DNA of 64,000 bases, taken from NCBI RefSeq assembly GCF_007859075.1, contig NZ_VOAK01000011.1, forward strand, positions 806,001 to 870,000. The letters are read 5' to 3'. Origin of the DNA: Gemmobacter aquaticus (GTDB lineage Bacteria; Pseudomonadota; Alphaproteobacteria; Rhodobacterales; Rhodobacteraceae). The translations under genes were made by a program, and so were the position numbers. Within the stretch, counting starts at the first letter, position 1. Every line of letters starts with the position of its first letter. Under the pieces are notes generated by a model. That model was not told the origin of the DNA and did no database searches. It saw only the letters and a list, made by a program, of their open reading frames with translations. Positions 57,797-64,000 of this stretch are shown here, one piece after another.

Positions 57797-57811
57797 GTTC
57801 TTAAAAAGTTC
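57797..57811 (+). promoter_or_regulatory. LexA (SOS) box 1, GTTC-N7-GTTC
   Basis: An exact match to the alphaproteobacterial LexA operator GTTC-N7-GTTC, with an AT-rich centre. A further GTTC lies 6 bases to the left, at 57787, and another at 57820 with 8-base spacing. It stands 55 bases upstream of the small gene ATG. Confidence 0.8.
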
Positions 57812-57834
57812 TTTACTTTGTTCGCGCAGGGTGA

Positions 57835-57849
57835 GAACAATATGGGAAC
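57835..57849 (-). promoter_or_regulatory. LexA (SOS) box 2, in the opposite orientation
   Basis: GAAC-N7-GAAC, the reverse complement of the same LexA operator, again an exact match. A TTGTTC at 57818-57823 and TATGGG 17 bases later could form a promoter whose -10 overlaps this box, so LexA would block polymerase. Confidence 0.8.
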
Positions 57850-57866
57850 AAGCAACGGAGGTCGCC

Positions 57867-57992
57867 ATGCTGAAGGAAGTGAAAGCCGTCTTCTCCCGTT
57901 CATCCGCCACCATGGTGGAGGATGCCGTTGGAACTGTCGCGATCTTCGCGCTCTTGTTGATGGGGCTGCATCTGCTGCCTGCTGCCGTCTGA
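57867..57992 (+). CDS. SOS-regulated 41-residue single-helix membrane protein
   Basis: A short frame with a good GGAGG site 8 bases before its ATG. The protein opens with a basic segment (MLKEVKAVFSRSSATMVEDA) and ends in a hydrophobic helix, about residues 21-40 (VGTVAIFALLLMGLHLLPAA), so an N-in inner membrane topology is likely. Two exact LexA operators precede it and a strong terminator follows at 58099-58129, defining a dedicated transcript of about 280 bases. Caulobacter SidA (29 residues) is a known LexA-controlled inner membrane peptide that stops division; no sequence identity is claimed. The function here is inference from regulation, size and topology. Confidence 0.72.
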   Translation: MLKEVKAVFSRSSATMVEDAVGTVAIFALLLMGLHLLPAAV

Positions 57993-58098
57993 TCTGACGG
58001 ACCGGATTTCTGCCTGCGGTCTGCGCCTATGGCGCATCGTTCCCCAAGCGATGCCTCGCGTCACTGTCCCGACGCCCGCCCTGCCAGACACGCCACTT

Positions 58099-58129
58099 CC
58101 GCCGCGAGTATCTCGCGGCGGTTTTTTTT
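58099..58129 (+). terminator. Strong Rho-independent terminator
   Basis: A perfect 10-bp GC-rich stem (58099-58108 with 58112-58121), TAT loop and eight T residues. It ends the SOS-controlled transcript and touches the last codon of the convergent IscU-like gene. Confidence 0.93.
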
Positions 58130-58571
58130 AGGCGGCGGCTGTTTCTGCGGCGGCCATCGCCTCGGCCAAGGCCTCGATCGACAGCAGTATCGAGGCATGA
58201 CGATTCTTGTAATCCCGCGCGGGGATCAGAACCTCGAACCCGTCGAACGGGGCCGAAGGCGGCGGCGCGCCCTCTTTCAGCATGGCCTTGAGCGCATCTC
58301 GCGCGGCCTCCACCTCGGCCCGGCTGCGCCCGATGGCCGAGGCGCCGACGACAGCCGCTGCCGCCTGACCAAGCGCGCAGGCCTTCACATCCTGAGCGAA
58401 TTCCGCGACGCGGCCATCCTTCATCACCACCTCGGCTGTGACGGTCGAGCCGCACAGCGGCGACCGGCGGCGCGCGCTGCCTTGGGGGGCCGGAAGGTGA
58501 CCCAGATGCGGAATATCGGCCGCCAGTTCCAGAATCCGGCCGGAATAGAGTTTCACCAGATCGTCGCTCAT
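58128..58571 (-). CDS. IscU/NifU-like Fe-S cluster assembly scaffold protein
   Basis: 147-residue protein of the IscU/SufU/NifU N-terminal fold. The first cysteine ligand is Cys40 in PLCGSTVTAEV, the second Cys65 in VKACALGQAAA. The usual third cysteine, near the end of the fold, is replaced by His126 in YKNRHASILLS. SufU-type proteins can bind zinc or pass clusters; whether this one assembles clusters is unclear with two cysteines. It ends in an alanine-rich helix (SIEALAEAMAAAETAAA). GGAG precedes the ATG. It is divergent from hisI by 66 bases. Confidence 0.87.
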   Translation of the reverse strand: MSDDLVKLYSGRILELAADIPHLGHLPAPQGSARRRSPLCGSTVTAEVVMKDGRVAEFAQDVKACALGQAAAAVVGASAIGRSRAEVEAARDALKAMLKEGAPPPSAPFDGFEVLIPARDYKNRHASILLSIEALAEAMAAAETAAA

Positions 58572-58637
58572 GCTTTTCTCCGCCGTCCTCTGGGCATAGA
58601 TAGACCCGCGAATAGCCTTTGCAAAGGAGCCTCACGC

Positions 58638-58997
58638 ATGGACTTTGATCCCGCGAGCCTGAAATACGACGCGAATGGCCTGATCCCGGCGATCGCGCAG
58701 GACCATGCCTCGGGTGAGGTGTTGATGATGGCGTGGATGAACGAAGAGAGCATCGCCCGGACACTCCAGACCGGCAATGTCACCTATTGGTCGCGGTCGC
58801 GGGCAAGCTTCTGGGCCAAGGGCGAGACCTCGGGCCACGTTCAGCGCCTGATCGAGTTGCGCATCGATTGCGATCGCGATTGCCTGCTTTTGCTGGTGAC
58901 GCAAGAGGGGCCAGCCTGTCACACCAATCGCCGTTCGTGTTTTTACACCGCATTGCGTGATGGCGCCGAGGTGGTGATCACCGAGCCAATGTGCTGA
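58638..58997 (+). CDS. hisI: Phosphoribosyl-AMP cyclohydrolase
   Basis: 119-residue enzyme of histidine synthesis, opening the adenine ring of phosphoribosyl-AMP. This is the single-function HisI, not fused to HisE. The core motifs are VLMMAWMNEESI, TYWSRSRASFWAKGETSGH, the metal-binding DCDRDCLLLLV, and ACHTNRRSCFY. AAAGGAG lies before the ATG. It is separate from other his genes here, which is usual in Rhodobacteraceae. It shares a terminator with rplI. Confidence 0.96.
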   Translation: MDFDPASLKYDANGLIPAIAQDHASGEVLMMAWMNEESIARTLQTGNVTYWSRSRASFWAKGETSGHVQRLIELRIDCDRDCLLLLVTQEGPACHTNRRSCFYTALRDGAEVVITEPMC

Positions 58998-59003
58998 GCG
59001 CAT

Positions 59004-59038
59004 AAAAAAACCGCGCGAGGGGGTGCCCCGCGCGGTTT
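59004..59038. terminator. Bidirectional terminator between hisI and rplI
   Basis: A 10-bp stem (59008-59017 with 59029-59038) encloses an 11-base loop that contains an inner GGG/CCC. Seven A residues on the left give a strong T-run for the minus-strand rplI operon; on the plus strand the tail is only TTTCAT. Confidence 0.85.
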
Positions 59039-59055
59039 CATCTCTGATCGGTCGA

Positions 59056-59625
59056 TCACTCGTCCGAAGCGGCAGCGCCAACTTCGTCGAACAGCTCGGC
59101 GATCTCGAACTCGGCCGCAGCATCAGCTTCGGCTGCCAGTTCCTGGATCGATTTGCCCGAAGCCTGCAGTTCGGCTTCTTCGTTCGAACGGGCCACGTTG
59201 ATCGTGACTTTGACCGAAACTTCCGGGTGCAGGACAACCGTCACGGTGTGCAGGCCCAGGTCCTTGATCGGACGGTCCAGCACGACTTGGCCGCGCGAAA
59301 CGGTGAAACCGCCCTCGGTCGCGGCATCTGCCACGTCGCGGGTGGTGACCGAGCCATAGAGCGCGCCCGAATCCGATGCCGAACGGATCACGATGAAAGC
59401 CTGACCGTCGAGCTTGGCGCCCACGACTTCGGCTTCTTTCTTCGTTTCCAGGTTCTGCACTTCGAGTTGGGCCTTGCGGGCCTCGAACGACTTGATGTTG
59501 GCGTCGGTCGCGCGCAGCGCCTTGCCTTGCGGCAGCAGGAAGTTGCGGCCGTAGCCGTCCTTCACCTTGACCACATCGCCCATCTGGCCAAGCTTGGCCA
59601 CGCGCTGAAGAAGGATCACTTGCAT
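59056..59625 (-). CDS. rplI: 50S ribosomal protein L9
   Basis: 189-residue L9, with the N-terminal 23S-binding domain [36 protein letters not shown], a long connecting helix ([23 protein letters not shown]) and a C-terminal domain. A C-terminal acidic, alanine-rich extension (from about 155, [21 protein letters not shown]) makes it longer than the 149 residues of E. coli L9. AAGGAG precedes the ATG. It is the third gene of the conserved rpsF-rpsR-rplI operon. Confidence 0.97.
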   Translation of the reverse strand: MQVILLQRVAKLGQMGDVVKVKDGYGRNFLLPQGKALRATDANIKSFEARKAQLEVQNLETKKEAEVVGAKLDGQAFIVIRSASDSGALYGSVTTRDVADAATEGGFTVSRGQVVLDRPIKDLGLHTVTVVLHPEVSVKVTINVARSNEEAELQASGKSIQELAAEADAAAEFEIAELFDEVGAAASDE

Positions 59626-59636
59626 GTCAGCTCTCC

Positions 59637-59864
59637 TTATTTCACGGCGTAGGGCAGCAGGGCCAGGAAGCGGGCGCGTTTGATGGCCTGGGCCAGTTCA
59701 CGCTGCTTCTTGGCCGAGACGGCGGTGATGCGCGACGGGACGATCTTGCCGCGCTCGCTGATGTAGCGCTGCAGCAGACGGACGTCCTTGTAGTCGATCG
59801 CAGGAGCATTGTCGCCCGAGAACGGGCAGACCTTGCGGCGGCGGAAGAAGGGTTTGTTTGCCAT
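59637..59864 (-). CDS. rpsR: 30S ribosomal protein S18
   Basis: 75-residue S18, which binds 16S rRNA as a heterodimer with S6. It has the family core [48 protein letters not shown], with the basic start [21 protein letters not shown] is 12 bases ahead of the ATG. It lies between rpsF and rplI, 11 bases upstream of the latter. Confidence 0.98.
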   Translation of the reverse strand: MANKPFFRRRKVCPFSGDNAPAIDYKDVRLLQRYISERGKIVPSRITAVSAKKQRELAQAIKRARFLALLPYAVK

Positions 59865-59887
59865 GTTCTGGTCCTTTCCCTTTCAGA

Positions 59888-60316
59888 TCAACGACGACGG
59901 TCGCCAGCGGCGCCGCGGTCACCGCCACGATCGAAGCTGCGCTCACGACGCTCGCCCTCGGGGCGGTCGCCACGCTCGCCGCGCTCGCGGTCGTCACGCT
60001 TCTGCATCTGGACCGAAGGGCCCTCGGCATGGGTGTCGACCTTGATGGTCAGCACGCGCATGACGTCATCATGCAGACGCATCAGGCGTTCCATCTCCTG
60101 CACGGCAGCGGCGGGCGCGTCCGATTTCAGGAAGGCGTAGTGCCCCTTGCGGTTCTTGTTGATCTTGTAGGCCATCGTCTTGACGCCCCAGTATTCGTGT
60201 TCAACGACTTTGCCGCCGTTGTCTGCGAGAACCGTGGAGAAATGTTCGATAAGACCTTCGGCCTGCGCGTTGGACAGATCCTGACGCGCGATCATGACAT
60301 GCTCGTAAAGCGGCAT
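59888..60316 (-). CDS. rpsF: 30S ribosomal protein S6
   Basis: 142-residue S6, a ferredoxin-like fold that pairs with S18 on the ribosome platform. It begins MPLYEHVMIARQDLSNAQAEGLIE and has YWGVKTMAYKINKNRKGHYAFL. The last 36 or so residues form a low-complexity tail of Arg, Asp, Glu and Gly (KRDDRERGERGDRPEGERRE and more), unlike the poly-Glu tail of E. coli S6. GGAG precedes the ATG. It is the first gene of the rpsF-rpsR-rplI operon; an S6:S18 autoregulatory leader may exist, but I cannot identify it. Confidence 0.97.
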   Translation of the reverse strand: MPLYEHVMIARQDLSNAQAEGLIEHFSTVLADNGGKVVEHEYWGVKTMAYKINKNRKGHYAFLKSDAPAAAVQEMERLMRLHDDVMRVLTIKVDTHAEGPSVQMQKRDDRERGERGDRPEGERRERSFDRGGDRGAAGDRRR

Positions 60317-60559
60317 GTAAGCTCCGTATCTTCAAGGCGCATTTCATAGGTCGGGCCGGTGGTCCTTCTGCGGCCCGTCCACGAGAGGCTGCGCCGGTTC
60401 ATGGGTATTGCAGAAGGATGGGGTCGCATACACGCGAAGGGGCGGGTTTGCAAGCTGCAAGATGGCCGGGGGGCGATACGGGCCGGAAGGCGTTTGCCTT
60501 TCGTGCTGCATATGCCAATCTGGGCGAAGTGGCGCAAGTGGCGACGGGGAGGGGGCCTC
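60317..60559. other. Divergent spacer between rpsF and the xdhC-like gene
   Basis: A 243-base GC-rich region that must hold both promoters and the rpsF leader. The xdhC-like frame stays open across it without homology. No hairpin with T-tract and no small gene was found. Confidence 0.35.
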
Positions 60560-61537
60560 ATGTCCGAAATGGCACGCGCGCGGCATGACCAGATCGCCGA
60601 GACCGCGTTGGAGTGGCATCGCACGGGGCGGGGTGCAGTCCTGGCGACGGTTGTCGAGACCTGGGGATCCGCCCCCCGGCAGCCCGGAAGCCAGCTTGTG
60701 ATCGATGCCGAGGGGCGGATCATGGGCTCGGTCTCGGGCGGCTGTGTCGAGGGTGCGGTGATCACCGAGGCGCAGGATGCCCTGGCGGATGGCCAGTCGC
60801 GGGTTCTGACATTCGGTGTCAGCGACGAGACTGCCTTTTCCGTGGGCCTCGCCTGCGGCGGCACCATCCGCGTGCTGGTCGAGCCGGTGGGCGCGGGTAT
60901 GCCTGAGCAGATGCTGGCCGATCTGGTTGCCGCCCGTGCCACACGGCAGGCGCGCGCCTATCAGGTGAACCTACAAAGCTGGGAGCGGCGGCTGACCGAC
61001 GGCGCCGATGTCGCCGCGCGCATGCGGTCGGACAAGTCGGGGATGGAGGAGGGCGACTGGTTCGTTGCAATCCACAACCCTGCGCTGCGTATGGCCATCG
61101 TGGGGGCCGTGCATATTGCGCAACCGTTGTGCCAGATCGCGCGGGCCTGCGGATATGACGTAACGCTGATCGATCCGCGGGGCGCCTTTGCCTCGGCGGA
61201 GAGGTTTCCGGGTGAGCATATCCTCGACGATTGGCCGGATGAGGCGCTGGCAGCGCTCGGGCTCGATGCGCGCACCGCCGTCGTCACCCTGACCCATGAC
61301 GCCAAGCTGGATGATCCGGCCATACGCGCGGCGCTTGGCTCGGATTGCTTTTATCTGGGCTGCCTTGGCTCTGCCCGCACCCATGCCAAACGGGTGGAGC
61401 GGCTGACCGAGGCGGGCTTTGCCGATCGGATCGGACGCATCCATGCCCCGGTCGGGCTTGATATCGGTGCCAAGACCCCGGCCGAGATTGCCGTCTCGGT
61501 CATGGCGCAGGTGACACAAGTCCTGAGGCACGGCTGA
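60560..61537 (+). CDS. XdhC/CoxI family molybdenum cofactor maturation protein
   Basis: 325-residue protein of the XdhC family, which binds and delivers molybdenum cofactor, or helps its sulfuration, for xanthine dehydrogenase and CO dehydrogenase-type enzymes. The N-terminal domain has AVLATVVETWGSAPRQPGSQLV and GSVSGGCVEGAVI; the middle has LACGGTIRVLVEPV; the C-terminal Rossmann-like domain has RMAIVGAVHIAQPL and the end FYLGCLGSARTHAKRVERL. GGGGAGGGGG precedes the ATG at 60560. The next gene starts on the final base of this one. No molybdoenzyme is in the window. Confidence 0.92.
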   Translation: MSEMARARHDQIAETALEWHRTGRGAVLATVVETWGSAPRQPGSQLVIDAEGRIMGSVSGGCVEGAVITEAQDALADGQSRVLTFGVSDETAFSVGLACGGTIRVLVEPVGAGMPEQMLADLVAARATRQARAYQVNLQSWERRLTDGADVAARMRSDKSGMEEGDWFVAIHNPALRMAIVGAVHIAQPLCQIARACGYDVTLIDPRGAFASAERFPGEHILDDWPDEALAALGLDARTAVVTLTHDAKLDDPAIRAALGSDCFYLGCLGSARTHAKRVERLTEAGFADRIGRIHAPVGLDIGAKTPAEIAVSVMAQVTQVLRHG

Positions 61538-62529
61538 TGCGTTTTGGTCCCGTTCCGCTTGAGCAGGCAGAGGGTGCCATTCTGGCGCATCGGATAGAGG
61601 CTGCGGGGAAGGTTCTTGCCAAAGGCAGTGTCGTGGGGCCAGAGGCATTGTCGATCTTGCGCGCGTCGGGCGTGGACTCTGTCATCGTAGCGCGCCCCGA
61701 TCCTGATGAGGTTGACGAGAACGAGGCCGCCGCCCGACTGGCTGCCGCCCTTGTGCCGGAGGGTACGCCCGGTCTGCGATTGACCAAAGCCAGCACCGGC
61801 CGGGCCAATGTGATGGCGACGGGGCCGGGTCTTTTCCTGCCCGATGTCGCGCGGATCAATTCGCTGAATGCTGTGCATCCGATGATTACACTTGCGACAC
61901 TGCCCGCCTTCACACGTGTCGAGGATCGCGCGATGGTAGCGACGGTGAAGATCATCGCCTACGCGGTGCCCGAAGCCGCGCTGGCCAAGGCCTGTCACCA
62001 CGCCGTGGGGGCCATGCGAGTCGCGCTGCCCGCCTTGCGCAGCGCAACGCTGATTGAAACCACGCTGTCAGATGATCCCATGCCCGAGAAAGGGCGTAAG
62101 GCCGTCGAGTTGCGCATTGAGCGCCTCGGAGGCGTGCTGGATGCGCGCCAGGTCGTGCCGCATCGAACAGAGCCTTTGGCAGAGGCGATCCGCGCGGCGA
62201 AGGGGGATGTCATTCTGGTGCTGACAGCCTCGGCCACATCCGACGAGAATGATGTGGCGCCGGCAGCCCTGCGTCAGGCTGGTGGGCGGCTTGAGCGGTT
62301 CGGCATGCCCGTCGATCCGGGGAACCTGCTGTTCATCGGTGATCTGGCGGGGCGGCCGGTTATCGGTCTTCCGGGTTGCGCGCGCTCGCCCGCGATGAAT
62401 GGCGCTGACTGGGTGCTTGAACGCGTCTTCTGTGGCCTGCAGGTCAGCGGTGCCGACATCGCCGGGATGGGAGTTGGCGGGCTCTTGAAAGAGATCCCGC
62501 AGCGCGGACGACTCAGGTCACAGGAATGA
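61537..62529 (+). CDS. Molybdopterin-binding (MoeA/MoaB-like) protein
   Basis: 330-residue protein with a MoaB/Mog-type molybdopterin-binding domain in its second half (GDVILVLTASATSDENDVAPAALRQAGG, then RFGMPVDPGNLLFIGDLAGRPVIGLPGCARSP). The N-terminal part (FGPVPLEQAEGAILAHRI) recalls MoeA. In many bacteria this unit is fused to, or followed by, a MobA/MocA-like nucleotidyltransferase; here it ends and infC follows on the other strand. It overlaps the xdhC-like gene by one base, so both act in delivering cofactor, probably cytosine-type, to a xanthine dehydrogenase-family enzyme (inference). Confidence 0.85.
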   Translation: MRFGPVPLEQAEGAILAHRIEAAGKVLAKGSVVGPEALSILRASGVDSVIVARPDPDEVDENEAAARLAAALVPEGTPGLRLTKASTGRANVMATGPGLFLPDVARINSLNAVHPMITLATLPAFTRVEDRAMVATVKIIAYAVPEAALAKACHHAVGAMRVALPALRSATLIETTLSDDPMPEKGRKAVELRIERLGGVLDARQVVPHRTEPLAEAIRAAKGDVILVLTASATSDENDVAPAALRQAGGRLERFGMPVDPGNLLFIGDLAGRPVIGLPGCARSPAMNGADWVLERVFCGLQVSGADIAGMGVGGLLKEIPQRGRLRSQE

Positions 62530-62552
62530 AAACGGGGGCCCGAGGCCCCCGT
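62528..62552 (-). terminator. Rho-independent terminator of infC
   Basis: A perfect 9-bp stem (62532-62540 with 62544-62552), CGA loop; the minus strand continues as a TTTT run. It lies 22 bases past the infC stop and overlaps the stop codon of the molybdopterin-binding gene on the other strand. Confidence 0.85.
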
Positions 62553-62574
62553 ATCCGTTCGATCGATGATGCGC

Positions 62575-63114
62575 TTACTTGGGCGCGATCATCATCACCA
62601 TCTGCCGGCCTTCCAGCTTGGGCATCGATTCGATCTTGCCCGTCTCGGTCACATCGGCCGCAACCCGGTTCAGCAGTTCAAGGCCAAGTTCCTGGTGTGC
62701 CATCTCGCGGCCGCGGAAGCGCAGGGTCACTTTCACCTTGTCGCCTTCGGCCAGGAACTTCTGCACCGACCGCATCTTCACATCATAATCGTGGTCATCA
62801 GTGCCCGGACGGAACTTGATTTCCTTGATTTCGATGATCTTTTGCTTCTTGCGCGCCTCTGCTTCACGCTTCTGCGTCTCGTACTTGTACTTGCCGAAGT
62901 CCATGATTTTGCAGACCGGCGGTTCCGCGTTGGGCGAGATCTCGACCAGATCGAGCCCAGCCTCTTCCGCCATCGCCATTGCCCTGGCGGGTGTGACGAC
63001 ACCCACATTCTCGCCATCAGCGCCGATCAGGCGAATTTCAGGGGCGCGGATGCGTTCGTTCACACGGGGGCCCGTCTCGCGCTGCGGAGGGGCATTGTGG
63101 GGTCTGCGGGCTAT
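62575..63114 (-). CDS. infC: Translation initiation factor IF-3, starting at AUA
   Basis: 179-residue IF-3, which keeps ribosomal subunits apart and checks the start codon and initiator tRNA. It has [46 protein letters not shown] in the N-domain and [22 protein letters not shown] and [12 protein letters not shown] in the C-domain. No ATG, GTG or TTG fits the homology start. The best start is ATA at 63114, 8 bases after AAGGA, giving [13 protein letters not shown] and normal length. The only in-frame ATG, at 63234, adds 40 residues of non-family sequence. infC of E. coli uses AUU for self-control, which this resembles. Confidence 0.93.
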   Translation of the reverse strand: MARRPHNAPPQRETGPRVNERIRAPEIRLIGADGENVGVVTPARAMAMAEEAGLDLVEISPNAEPPVCKIMDFGKYKYETQKREAEARKKQKIIEIKEIKFRPGTDDHDYDVKMRSVQKFLAEGDKVKVTLRFRGREMAHQELGLELLNRVAADVTETGKIESMPKLEGRQMVMMIAPK

Positions 63115-63335
63115 GGCCTTTATCCTTCTGTCATTAAGGTGCGCGCGCGGAAAATAAAGACAGCGGCGGCGCAATTCAACCGGAATCGCAGTGACTTTGC
63201 GGCGGGCTTTCGCGCATGATGCAAACCGAGGCAAATCCTCGCAGCATTTTTTGATCGAGATCTTTCATATTCGCGTCGTCGATGCCATCTCATGCCGGCG
63301 ACTGTGCGAGAAACACAGCAAGGAAGGAGAACGGA
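63115..63335. other. Divergent spacer between infC and the alanine-rich gene
   Basis: A 221-base region with the infC ribosome binding site (AAGGA, complement of 63123-63127) and, at its other end, AAGGAAGGAGA before the next gene. AT-rich around 63240-63275, as for a promoter. No extra gene was seen. Confidence 0.4.
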
Positions 63336-63962
63336 ATGAGCAACAAGGTCATCATCGGTGCCGTTGTAATCGCGGCGGCCGTGGCGGGCTACTATTTCAT
63401 GGGGCGCCCGGCCGATCAGGTGGCAGAGGATGCCGCCAAGACCGCAACCGAGGCCGCCGGCACGGCGACTGACGCCGCGAAAGCGGCAGGCGAGGCCGCG
63501 ACGGATGCGACCCAGGCTGCTGCCGGTGCTGCAACTGATGCCGCGACCGACGCCGCGGGTGCTGCGACCGACGCGGCAAGCGAAGCGGCCACCGCTGCAA
63601 CCGACGCCGCCGAAGCCGCGACCGAGGCTGCAGGTGCTGCTGCCACTGCCGCGACCGATGCGGCTGCTGACGCGGCGGCCACCGCTGCCGGTGCCGCGAC
63701 CGATGCCGCTGCCGCAGCAGGCGCTGCCGCAACTGACGCGGCGAACGCCGCCGGTACTGCGGTTTCGACCGCTGTGGGCGACATGGCGGCCGTGCTTGAC
63801 CCGGCAAACTTCGATGCGGCCAAGATCAACGCCCTGATCGACGGCTCGTCGCTGTCGGCCGAGGTGAAGACCACGCTGAAAACCGCAGTGGATGGCGCGG
63901 CGAAGAACCCCTCGCTGGTCGAAGCTGCGGTCAATCAGGTCAAGACCGCGCTCGGGATGTGA
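63336..63962 (+). CDS. Alanine-rich repeat protein with N-terminal membrane anchor
   Basis: 208-residue protein. Residues 5-20 (VIIGAVVIAAAVAGYYF) form one membrane helix. Residues about 26-145 are a low-complexity run made of Ala with regular Thr-Asp, Glu or Gly (AATDAA type units), predicted as one long helix similar to LEA group 3 or type I antifreeze proteins in composition. A normal-looking small domain ends it (about 150-208, DPANFDAAKINALIDGSSLS and onward). A strong AAGGAAGGAGA site points to high expression. Function is unknown; periplasmic spacer or stress protein are guesses. It ends 38 bases before the window edge. Confidence 0.8.
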   Translation: MSNKVIIGAVVIAAAVAGYYFMGRPADQVAEDAAKTATEAAGTATDAAKAAGEAATDATQAAAGAATDAATDAAGAATDAASEAATAATDAAEAATEAAGAAATAATDAAADAAATAAGAATDAAAAAGAAATDAANAAGTAVSTAVGDMAAVLDPANFDAAKINALIDGSSLSAEVKTTLKTAVDGAAKNPSLVEAAVNQVKTALGM

Positions 63963-64000
63963 TCTGACAGACTTGAATGACGAAACGCCGCGAGTTTTCT

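Noticed and set aside
57785-57997. A 70-codon plus-strand frame across the LexA boxes
   Set aside because: It begins inside the operator region without a ribosome binding site. The 41-residue frame in another phase has a GGAGG site and a coherent membrane helix.
63397-63934. Long minus-strand and alternative plus-strand frames over the alanine-rich gene
   Set aside because: They are repeats of GC-rich codons read in other frames (Ser/Ala or Arg/Pro runs). Only the frame at 63336 has a strong ribosome binding site, a membrane anchor and a non-repetitive C-terminal domain.

Overview
The window is a dense, GC-rich chromosomal stretch from an alphaproteobacterium, most likely the Rhodobacteraceae (Rhodobacter/Paracoccus/Roseobacter group). 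The basis is gene content: ctrA next to a sciP-type DUF1153 gene, a DUF6280 gene, LexA boxes of the GTTC-N7-GTTC type, LpxI rather than LpxH, and intergenic repeats of a kind I associate with this family. Genus cannot be fixed from the sequence. No rRNA, tRNA, CRISPR array, prophage or insertion sequence was seen. Coding density is very high and no gap exceeds 300 bases.

Layout. 0-12.4 kb: a TolC-like exporter, a PopZ-like polar organiser, a DUF6280 protein, elongation factor P, ygfZ with an MsbA-like ABC transporter, a class V aminotransferase with a GNAT enzyme, a DUF305 protein, a class I glutamine amidotransferase, an L,D-transpeptidase lipoprotein, kynureninase and an ICMT-like methyltransferase. 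12.4-20.7 kb: pntA-pntB, a DUF3422 protein, a divergent pyruvate phosphate dikinase relative and a SleB-type cell wall hydrolase. 20.7-30.4 kb: folB-folP-glmM, ilvC divergent from two Lrp/AsnC genes, a UbiH-like hydroxylase, a pyrimidine 5'-nucleotidase, a GntR regulator and moaA. 30.6-37.5 kb: an overlapping glmU-glmS-flavin oxidase-AlkD-like operon, gph and a DegT aminotransferase.

37.7-51.1 kb is the classic envelope and translation cluster pyrH, frr, uppS, cdsA, dxr, rseP, bamA, ompH, fabZ, lpxA, lpxI, lpxB. An RTX-repeat gene sits on the opposite strand between pyrH and frr, and an uncatalogued 46-residue membrane protein lies between rseP and bamA. 51.1-58.1 kb: mnmA, sciP, ctrA, ligA, recG and a 41-residue membrane protein behind two LexA boxes. 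58.1-64 kb: an IscU-like protein, hisI, rpsF-rpsR-rplI, an XdhC/molybdopterin-binding pair, infC with an AUA start, and an alanine-rich repeat protein.

Functionally the window joins envelope building (UDP-GlcNAc, lipid A, undecaprenyl phosphate, BAM, peptidoglycan remodelling) with translation factors, folate and molybdenum cofactor steps and cell-cycle control (CtrA, SciP, a PopZ candidate). The most novel signal is the SOS-controlled 41-residue membrane protein downstream of recG, which by organisation and size resembles SOS-induced division inhibitors such as Caulobacter SidA. The second is a family of intergenic repeats whose second hairpin changes sequence from copy to copy while keeping its pairing.
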